Source: Eudorina sp. 2006-703-Eu-15 (Eukaryota; Chlorophyta; Chlorophyceae; Chlamydomonadales; Volvocaceae). Taken from it: a DNA stretch of 64,000 bases. This document shows, piece after piece, positions 49,148-58,200 of the stretch. Position numbers and translations under genes: made by a program. Where the stretch lies: positions 64,501 to 128,500 of the forward strand of contig BDSI01000030.1 of NCBI GenBank assembly GCA_003117195.1, in the 5' to 3' direction. A model generated the notes under the pieces. The model was not told the origin of the DNA and made no database searches. It worked only from the letters and a program-made list of their open reading frames with translations. The first letter of the stretch is position 1; every line of letters starts with the position of its first letter.

Positions 49148-50150
49148 GATGAACCCGCCCACCTGTGTGGTCCGTCTGTGCGTGCCTGTGTGCCTGTGTG
49201 TGTTATAGCTTACTACTGAAGAACTGAGCCGCGCGCCGCCGCGCGCGCGTGTGTATTGAGTAGGGGAGAACTGAGGACGACGATGTGTCGAGCGACCCTG
49301 GCCTATAAGCGTTTGGAGGAGCCAGACCGTGGGTTGGCGGCGCGCGCGCAGACGGACCGCCAAACCCCACCCCGTGTGTTGGTTGCGCTTGAGGTTTGTC
49401 TCTTGTGTAAACCAACACCGCCCCCAGGCGACGGGGGCCGTGGATTGCGGCCGTGTGTTTCGTCCGCGACGCGACCGGGTCTCTAGGGTTTCGCGCCGCG
49501 CTCCCCGGCGGCCGCTTTCAGACCCTTCTGTGGGCGGGGTCTCGTCGCGGTCGTGGGGTGCGTGGGGATCCGCTGCGCCGGCTGGCAAGCTGACATGGTT
49601 TCGGAGAAGCGGATGATGAAATTGCGGGGAACGGCGGTTGTGGGCCCGGGGCTGGCGTGGCCGGAGCTGGCGTGGCCAGGGCGGGGCGGGGCCTCTGAGG
49701 AGAGCTGCTCTGCGCTGCGTCGCCGTGAAACGCCGTACTTACGTTGACAAGAGCACGAGAGGCGGTTGGCGGTGCATCCACCATGACATCTGCTGCAGCT
49801 GGCGCGGCGGCGGCGGCAGGTGGCGGCGGGCGGATGTAGCAGCGGTGATGTTGATGGCCGGCGGTAGGGTTGGTTGTTGGGTTGTGTGCTGCAGGTGTCG
49901 CGGGGGCAAGAGAGGCGGCCGTGGCGGAGGCGGAGGCGGAGGCGAGTGGCAGTGTGGCGGTGTGGCACGCGGGGGCGTTGTCGGAGTCCTAGGAGGGCTG
50001 CAGATGAATGGAGTGCGGGGAAGGGTGCCGCCGGAGAAGGCGGCCGTTGTGTGAAAGGAATGATGAGCTCCAGGAGGGTTTGTTTCCCTCCTGGTGGAAG
50101 TTTTGGGACTCTACCCAGCCACGCAGAGGGGCATCTGGGACATATGGGAC

Positions 50151-50187
50151 GTGTGTTTTATGAGAAGCCCGCCCGACCCAAACCAGT
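50151..50187 (+). repeat. dispersed repeat family B
   Basis: GTGTGTTTTATGAGAAGCCC then GCCCGACCCAAACCAG. An intergenic copy. Confidence 0.75.
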
Positions 50188-50364
50188 GGGCGTGCGGATT
50201 GCGGAGGTCTGTGGGGCTGTGCAATACCCCGATATGCGAGGCTGTTTTCGTCGGTTGTGTGCGTGTGTGTTATTCGGCGGGCAATAACGGCAGGATTGCG
50301 TGATAGGCGCAAGCGGCAGAGCGACGGCCGGCAATCAATGTCCGACCTGAAAACCACACGTGTG

Positions 50365-50395
50365 GGTGTGTGTTTAGATAAGAGACCCGCCCGAC
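50365..50395 (+). repeat. dispersed repeat family B
   Basis: GTGTGTGTTTAGATAAGAGA then CCCGCCCGAC. It is nearly identical to the intronic copy at 34111. Confidence 0.8.
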
Positions 50396-51280
50396 GTGTG
50401 TGTGCGTGTGTGTTTCACGCGTGTGTGTACTGAATACGATAATGCATTGTGGGCATGTGAATGGCTGGGGGCACGTCGTACTTTTCACGATTCGTGCTGC
50501 CTCATATGTGGGTGCGGCGCATCGCAGTCGCGTTACCCCCCGGGTGGGTGGGTGGCTGGGTGGGGAGATATCGGGGGTGCGCAAACCGACCTAACCAACC
50601 GCTGGTCCTGGTGTCGTACATACAGGTGCGCCGTACTAGTACGGGAGGTTATTTTGGGTTATGTTTTGGGTCTCATGTGGCAGCTGAGATGTCCGGCCGC
50701 GCAACCGCGGTACTCGGACCATGTACGGCATCGTGTGTGCATACGGCAGTATGCACGACGTCAGCTTGCCCGCTCGGAACTCGCCTGGAGGAAGCTGCGG
50801 GCCGAGGTTTGCCCGCGCGGACACGTGGGGTTGCCGTACGTCGGGGGCAATTCGTAAGATGCCACCCAGGCATTGGTTGACGCGCCCGCCTACAAGCGCT
50901 TCGGGATGCAGAGAAACGATACACGATTTTGCTTGGCCAGAGTTATGTTCGCGGCCAGAAACATCAGAGCGGCAGTGGGTGTGGTAAACGGGCCACGAGG
51001 CCAGGCAGGCAGGCAGGTAGGGGAACATCGGCGGTCTGCTTGCCGAAGCATTTTTTGTCTTAGGGCCGTCGTGCACCGTTGGCGTCCGTGCCAAGTCGTG
51101 GTTGGTTTAAAATACACAGCGCAGCACAGCGCTCCGCCTCGCCGCTCCGCTTTCTCCTGCGGGACACCTTCCTTAGAGACTTCCCACAGCATCTGCTTCA
51201 TCAGATCCTTGATCCATTTTTTGGCGTCCGCTGTAACGTTCATTCATTCATTCATCTGCATCAGAAGAGTGCCTCATCTC

Positions 51281-51345
51281 GGACACTACAGCAGTCCGTA
51301 CAGACACTACAGCAGTCCTTCCAGACACTACGGCAGTCCGTACAC
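51281..51345. repeat. ~21-bp tandem repeat, three copies
   Basis: Three copies of CACTACAGCAGTCCGTACAGA with small changes (one has CTTCCAGA, one CGGCAGTC). Confidence 0.85.
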
Positions 51346-51786
51346 CTCTTCTCCAACACGTTTGCGACCGGAAAACACATGTGGTCATCTGCCAGCGACG
51401 TCACCAGCGGCGGTGCTGTGTGTTTATCTAACAACCGCGCAACCGACAGCCGTACAACCACCGGACGCCGTACCAGAGCCCTCTGTCGGCTTCCGTTCCA
51501 AGGCCCACCACGGCTATGGGATCGTGATCAGTACGGTACGACATGAAGAAATCCCCACCCACTGCGGCAGTCCGCGGTCGTGTCAAGCAGCTGGCACAGT
51601 AATTAAACAGTTCCTCAGATCATTCCTAATTCCTAATGATGTGATGAACGAATGCGCCCTCTGCCACCGCCTGGCCTTCCTTCCCGGAAACGCCGCCGGT
51701 TGAATCCTCCTTGCCATCCATCCGCGCGGCGGCTGTGACTGCAGTCCTCGACCCATCATCCTGCGATCGCCATTATATTACTGTTT

Positions 51787-52893
51787 CTATTTCTGTTGTT
51801 GTTGCGGATCGTCGTCCGGTGGTGGTTGCCATTGCGGTTGTTTTGGTCGTTGTGGTAGTTGCTGCGAGCCCCTCCCGAGCCCCAGCAGCTGCTGAACGGG
51901 CTCCAGGAAGTGCCGGTGCTGCTGCAGCGCCACAGCCGCGCCGCCCGCCGCCTGCGCCAGGGTGGCGGTGAAGCCGCGGGCGAGCGCGGGCAGCGAGAAC
52001 CTGCCAGGTCGCGTAGCGGACGCGGAGGCGGTTTGATGTACTGTGATGCGATACGATGTTACATGATGTGATGTTACATGATTTGATGTGATGTCAAGTG
52101 ATGCGGGGCAACGGGAGCGTTGCGAGGTGATCCAATGCGGGGCCTAACGGGCGGTTTCAGCATATGGCTGCCGGCTACACGGGTCAGTGTTGTGACCCAT
52201 GAGCCGCTCGACCCTTGGCCATGCATGTGCCCATGGGTCGGGGGCCCTCTGTGACGGCCACAACAACCCGCACGGGGGTACGAATGGTACGGCAGTCCCC
52301 GCCCGCCCTCTCGCGCGACTGGGCGGGAAGCCCGCGAGTCGGGGGAAGCCCCACCTGCCGTTGGCGCCGGCGAGGGCGTATCTCGCTGGGTCGTCGATCC
52401 ACGCGTCGTACCTGTCGTACGCGGGCAGTGCACACGGTCACACGGTACGGCGGCGTCAGGACAGGTCTTCCGTACTATGCCACGCTTCGGTCCAGGTTGG
52501 GGTAATGGCTACGGGAGTTCAGAGTGTCCAGCGCAGCGATGCGGGGCTGGTTGTCACGGCACGGCGACGGCGGTCAGGCGTGCAGTTAGTCGCTCCGGGC
52601 GTGTACGTGTCGGCTTGGCAAGGCCAAAGATTAGACTTGGATGACATGTATCTGATGGGCGCACCGCGCGCCGCGCTAACCAAACGTGTATCTCACGTCC
52701 AGCCGTATTGTTTGTCCCAGGTCAGTCGCCGCATCGCCAAGAGCTCCGCCGCCGACGTGGAGGCGTGGCGGCCCGTCACCGCGTCCACGAAGACGCCCGA
52801 TTGCTGCTGTACGGCAGCGGGGGACCCATTTGTAGGTGCTGGGACACCGTCCCAGCGGCCGGTGGGCTGGCCTGAGGCGGGGCCGGCCTCCAT
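51787..52893 (-). CDS. small two-exon protein of unknown function
   Basis: Exons 52893-52697 and 52000-51787 join in phase (donor AC|GTGAGA, acceptor CCTGGCAG|G) to give 136 residues ending in TAG. The first exon carries GVFVDAVTGRHASTSAAELL and RRLTWDKQYGWT; the second ALARGFTATLAQAAGG and a helix-like FLEPVQQLLGLG, then a Gln/Pro-rich end. I do not recognise the family. Codon-like GC pattern and in-phase junction support a real gene. An in-frame stop directly precedes the region, so the ATG at 52893 is the likely start. The 2-exon model could lack an upstream exon, because CTCCTAG before it can serve as an acceptor. Confidence 0.5.
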
Positions 52894-53395
52894 CGTGGAG
52901 TCCGCTGTCCGCTAGGAGCTGCCTGGTGGGGCCTGGTCTGCCTGTCAATAGAAATGAAGCTCCGCGCGGAACGAAAGTCCAAGTTGCACAACCAAACGAA
53001 TTGAATTGAGGTGAGGCTGTGTTGCACTCCTTCTTTGTATCTCAAGCACGAGCTACGCGAACGACGGATGGCAGGCGAACCCTGTATTTGCCAGGCGGCA
53101 GTGTCCTGTTTGTCGATTAATATTAACCACAACCTTGGTTGCGTACAGTATGTAACGAGGTTTCATGCGGAGGCCGGGAGTTTGGGGTTCAGATTAGCTC
53201 GACTTTGTCGGTTGGTGTTGGTTGTTCGTATACTTCAAAAGTTCTCGAGCTCGTATTACAGAGCAACATTAACCTGCTCATAATAGCTACGTTTTCCGCA
53301 TCCGAAGCCTAAGACAAACAACTACATTCCTTTCCGAGCAACGGCAGCCTCCCTGGCGTGGACATTTGCACACATTTTAGGTAATACATACAAAC
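52894..53395. promoter_or_regulatory. possible bidirectional promoter of the two small genes
   Basis: Only 502 bp separate the two divergent start codons, so both promoters must lie here if the models are right. The stretch is less GC-rich than the exons. I cannot point to individual elements. Confidence 0.35.
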
Positions 53396-53753
53396 ATGGA
53401 GGTTTCCAGCACATCGACGGACACGACCGGACCCTGCGGTCTGACGGGGCAAACAAAGCGCGCGCGCGTGGACTCGATGGTACGTTGGAGCCCAATTCCT
53501 GTCGTCCGCTGGCCGCAACTTGCTTCTTCATGCGAACTTTCCGCTTGTTCCTGTTCAGGGCAGCTCAAACGGCATTGCAAGGGAGGGGCTTGCACGGGAT
53601 GACAGGCGTCGACAGAAGGGAGAGCGCTTGCAGCTGTCGACGTTCGAGCAAGTTCTGTTGGGGCGGTTGAGCGTCTCGATGCTCAAGGAACGCGGCATAG
53701 AGCTCACGGAGGAGCAACTAGACATCCTCCGGCGGGTGAAGCAGAGCTACTGA
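53396..53753 (+). CDS. small two-exon protein of unknown function
   Basis: Exons 53396-53479 and 53559-53753 (donor ATG|GTACGT, acceptor CTGTTCAG|GGC) give 92 residues. The N-terminus is Ser/Thr-rich then KRARVDSM, possibly a nuclear localisation signal. The C-terminal half is charged and helical: STFEQVLLGRLSVSMLKERG and LTEEQLDILRRVKQSY. The clean splice sites, in-phase join and helix-like ending make it likely to be a genuine small protein. I know no matching family. It is divergent from the small gene to its left. Confidence 0.6.
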
Positions 53754-55242
53754 ACGAAACCTTTCGTAACCGGTGTCCTGTTGCGCACAGTACCGACCGC
53801 CTCTACTTGCACATATCCTGATGTATCCTTGCATGATGGTACCGGATGGTAACGTGGGGTCGTTGACTCGTATTATGCCCCGAGAGCTAAAATTATTGAA
53901 TGAATGAACGAATGCATCCCCGCACAGAACCTGGCGAGGGGCTGGCTGTGTGCGGACCCCGGCTCTGCGCGCAACGGAATCCTTCGGGATGGCAACGTCA
54001 CAATCACTGCATTTGCCTGTGATGTAGCCCGTAGCGCCGTAGGGCACACGAATAACCCTTGCACCGCGCAGATCATTTAGACTATACACCGCCAAACCGA
54101 GCGCCTTGCGCCGGCCATCTGGCATGGCCAGGTATTGGGCCGTTGTGTTGGCCGTTGCCGGTTGAGTGACACACCTTGGTAACGGTGCCTACGTGTGACA
54201 ACCAGATATCGATCTTTCCGACGGCCAGTGGGTCGACCCGTGGGTCTAACGACCCGTGGGCTTGAGGACCTGTGGGTTTCCGACGACCCGTGGGTCAGGT
54301 CTATCGCCGCGCGCAATCGGTCGCCCTACCTCCTATCCGTCTCCATGTGTTAACTGGTGACACAGGGTTGACACCTGTGTGTTCGGGTTTGTTGAGCGTC
54401 CCTTGGGTCAGGTACCGACCCACGGGTCACATACAGGGCGGTCACGATCGATTGCCGTACAAACCCGATCGGGCGCTCTCTTGATTGCGTTGTTCTTTTC
54501 GCGCAGCTGTTCGGTTGGCGAGAGGCGGGTTGTATCCGCCGTGGGGATTCGCCTCTTAAGATGATGGCGATGATGTGGGTCATCACCCTGTCACCACTCT
54601 TGTTGGGCGAGGCGCCAGCGCGAAGCGCGTTCGGGGTGTGGGGAACGCGGCGTCGTGTAGGCCCTCTGCTGCTTCGTGGGGGCTGCTTCGCGGGGGCTAC
54701 TTCGCGGGGGCTGCTTCGCGGGGACGGACTAGGGAGCGGCAGCGATTGGGAAGGGCATCGACCCCCAAACAACCACACAGGGGCCGGAGGCGGAACCGAC
54801 TTGTCAGGCCCCCCTCCTGCGTTCTGCCTTTAACGCCTAAGACTGAAACGTGAAAGCGGTCGTTTGCAGCCCAGCGAGTCCAGTCATCTGCCCTTCCCCC
54901 GGACTACTCCGGCACTCGCACACGGATTCCAAACGGATTCCCAGACGGAAGCTCCGCCGCCCCTCTAGGGGCCCCAGCGCTCCACACCGGGGCACTGAAA
55001 ACCCCCAGGCCGCGGCATTGTACGGCATCTTACGGAATTGTACGGCGATGCCCCCTACATACACCCCCCGTTCCGCGCTGCCTTTCTATCAAAAACCATC
55101 CCGACCGCCCGCAAGGCGCGCCGCGTTCGGCTGGCAGGCCCCGGAGCCCGGACCCGGACGCTGCCGCGCCCTCCAAAGCCACGAGTCCCTGGGGCCCCCT
55201 CTGAAGTCGTGGTGGGGGGTCCTGGCAGCAGGTTCCGGGTCC
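53754..55242. other. intergenic stretch rich in GACCCGTGGGTC elements
   Basis: No gene is supported. It contains three exact copies of GACCCGTGGGTC (54235-54246, 54285-54296, 54417-54428) and a truncated one (54251-54261) within 200 bp, and a short tandem array GCTTCGCGGGGGCT-like at 54672-54725. The right end is the 3' flank of the SPP gene. Confidence 0.5.
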
Positions 55243-58200
55243 TCAGATGTCATTCGGCGGCAGCGCCACATCACTCAGCTCGATACCGACCGCCCGAAAG
55301 CTGACTTTCAATGCCATCGGGTCGGGGTCCTTTGCGTCCGACAGCCGGTCTCCCCCCCGGGCGGACTCCGCCGCCGCGGCTGCCGGCGCCGCCGCCGGCG
55401 CCGCCGCTGCGTGTTCGGGAACGTTCCCGTTGCCGGTTCCCTCCAACGCAGAAGTCCCAGACGCAACAGCAGCGGCAGCGGCAGCATCAACAGCGGCAGC
55501 GGCGCAGCTGGATCCACCGCCTCCGGTGGAGTTGGGGAGGGGCGGGATGGTGATGGTGAGCTGCGCCATCCGGTCCGTGTCCCGACGGCCGTTGGGCAGC
55601 AGTCGGTAGGCCTTTAGGGGGGAGGGAGGGGAGGAGGGGAGAGGCGGCACGTCACAGCACGACCCACAACGAGGTCCCCAAGGGGCACGGGGGGGATTAG
55701 GGGAAGAGGGATTGCGGCACAGGGGACGCACATGGTGCCGTACATGCTGTACGGCAGCACGTACGGTACATCGTACCGAGCCTGCCGCCCCGCGCGCATC
55801 ACGGGGGCCTCCGTCGCAGCCTGTGCCACGCTCATTGCCCACTCCTGACCTCTGCCGTACACACGTCCCGCTGGATCCTGGATCCTTGTCGGGACGCCCG
55901 CAGATCGTGTGGCGTCGCCGCCTTCGGTGCCGTACCTTGCAGCTGACCCGCCAACCCGCCGCGGAAGGACCCCGACGGCCGCCGGTCGAACCGACGGAGG
56001 CCACCTCCGTCACCGGCTGCGCCGCCGCCACCGCCGTCACCGCCGTCAAGTCCACCTCGTCCATCCACACACCGCCGCCAGCCGCCGCCGCCGCGGCTGC
56101 GGCCGCCCTCGCCGCCACCGCCGCCGCCCGCTTGGCCTCTCCGGCGGTGAATCCTCCGCTGCCGCCGCCGCCGCCGCCGCCGACGCTGCCGGCATCGCCA
56201 TCACCATCAACGCGTACGGCATTGGCCGTGCTAGTTCCGGAGTGTACGGATGGTACGGCCGCCGATGTCACCGTTGTGATTGCCGGATCGGAGGCTGCCG
56301 GCGCTGAATCGGCGGCGGCGCCGCCGCCAGCGCCGCCCCGCGCCCAATCCACAAGGCGAGTGTGGGCGGCGACCAGCAACCTCAGTCGCGACGGGACGCC
56401 GTCGCCGTCGCCGTCTTTGACGTCTGGTGACGGCGGCGCCGGCGGCGACGAGAGGAGCCTGAAGTGGTACAGGGCCTGCAGGATTCCGCCCGCGCATGGC
56501 TCCGATGCCTGCAGCCGAGTGCAGCGGCGGCGGCGGCGGTGGATGTAGTACTGTTACAGTGTGAATACGCTTCCGGGCCGTGCCGAAGAGTTTACGTCGG
56601 GGTTAGTAAGAAAAACAGCCCAAACACACCCAGCCCATGTCGGGGTGTTTTCATGCTTTAGGACACATTCAACCATCACCATACCGCGCTACGCCATAAG
56701 AACCGAGGGTCCAAGGCGGTTAATGGTGGGCGGGTATGGACAGGCCGGGGGATCCAGGACGTGATGCGTCGCACGGGTGCCGTACCCAGCGTAATGTACG
56801 GCTGCGCATCAAACGGTGTGTGTGTTTAGAATTGAAACCCAAATGGGGCGTGTTATTTAGGCAGGCAGAACAGGAGTGCGTGACATGCGAGGGGCCAAGT
56901 GGCGCCCAATAGGTTGCCCGTATGCGCATATAATATACCCGATTGCCCGACCCATATAAGAAATAAATGGCTGCGGTGTCGGACGAACGCTGTCGATTTA
57001 GCGCGCTGTGGTTGTCGCGGCGTCGCGGAAATGGTGTGTGTGTGTGTGACCATTTTGGATCTGCAGTCTGACCCTTCCCACACTGCAGATTAAGATAACC
57101 CCTTGCATCCACGGGATCATGTATGGCACGCGCGCACTTGGGTTTGGGCCACTACCATGTACCATCACCGCCCAGGAATTGGCGCTGCCAGGTCAGGAGT
57201 CTCCCTCCCACAAATAGAAATGTACATTTGCTCACTCACCAGGAAGATTCGGTCCGCGACAGGGGCCTCCGGCGACGGCGGCAGCTGCTGCCCCTCATGC
57301 CCCTGCTGCTGCTGATGATGATGGTGATGCCGCTGCTGCTGCCGCTGCTGCTGCTGCTGCTGTGCCCACTGCCGCAACTCGGGAAACGCGTTGGCGACGA
57401 CACAGCCCCGCACACCCGGCACCTGGAACAGCTCGATGTCGTTACCGCTGTCCCCCGCCACCAGCACGCCGCCACCGCCACCGCCGGCGCTGCCACGGCC
57501 ACCGCCACCGCAGCGGCCACCGCCGGCCCCGTCACTCCCGCGGCCCGTGCCGTCGCCTGTCGCGGCTGCAGCAGCGGGTGGCGCGGCGGTGCTGCCGAAC
57601 CCCGGTTCGAGCCCCGCGCGGCGCATGCGGTCCAGCAGGAAGCGCAGCGCGGCGCCCTTGCCCGCGCCCTCGGCCAGCAGGTCCACATCTCGACCGCCGC
57701 TGTACACCACCTGCAGGACAATGGTGATCCGTACATCTACTTGAAACCAAAAGTACGGCATTGAGACGACATGGTATTTCGAGAAGGCATTGTACGGTAT
57801 TCACTTGCGTGTGGGGTACGGACATTTGCGGTATTGCTGAGCGGGGTCGGGCCGGGCCGGACTTCATTGCTGCCGTACACGCCCTGATCCACGTGTCATG
57901 TCACGTCGTGTCAGATGAGGATGTGGCGGTTACGGGTGCGGCGGCGGGCGCGGGGGCCCACCGCCGTCAAAAGACAAAACACCGTCAGGGGGCACGGGTG
58001 GATAGGTATAATGGAAATGGGCGGCGATATATAATATGGAAATGGGTGGCGATAGATACAGTGGAAATGGGTGGCGATAGATATAGTGGAAATGGGTGGC
58101 GATAGATATGAATGAATGAACGTTACAGCTCAGATAGGTATAGTGGAAATGGGTGGCGATAGATATGAATGAATGAACGTTACAGCTCAGATAGGTATAG

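Larger units (their letters stand above)
47181..51786. other. repeat-rich intergenic region downstream of the permease
   Basis: 4.6 kb between the permease stop and the stop of the small minus-strand gene, so these two genes converge here. It is full of GT/TG tracts (47900-47950, 49095-49145), a 27-bp minisatellite, a GACCC run near 48480, AGCTG repeats near 48755 and three family B copies. The long frames, such as 47256-48524, run through these repeats and are not credible genes. Confidence 0.55.
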
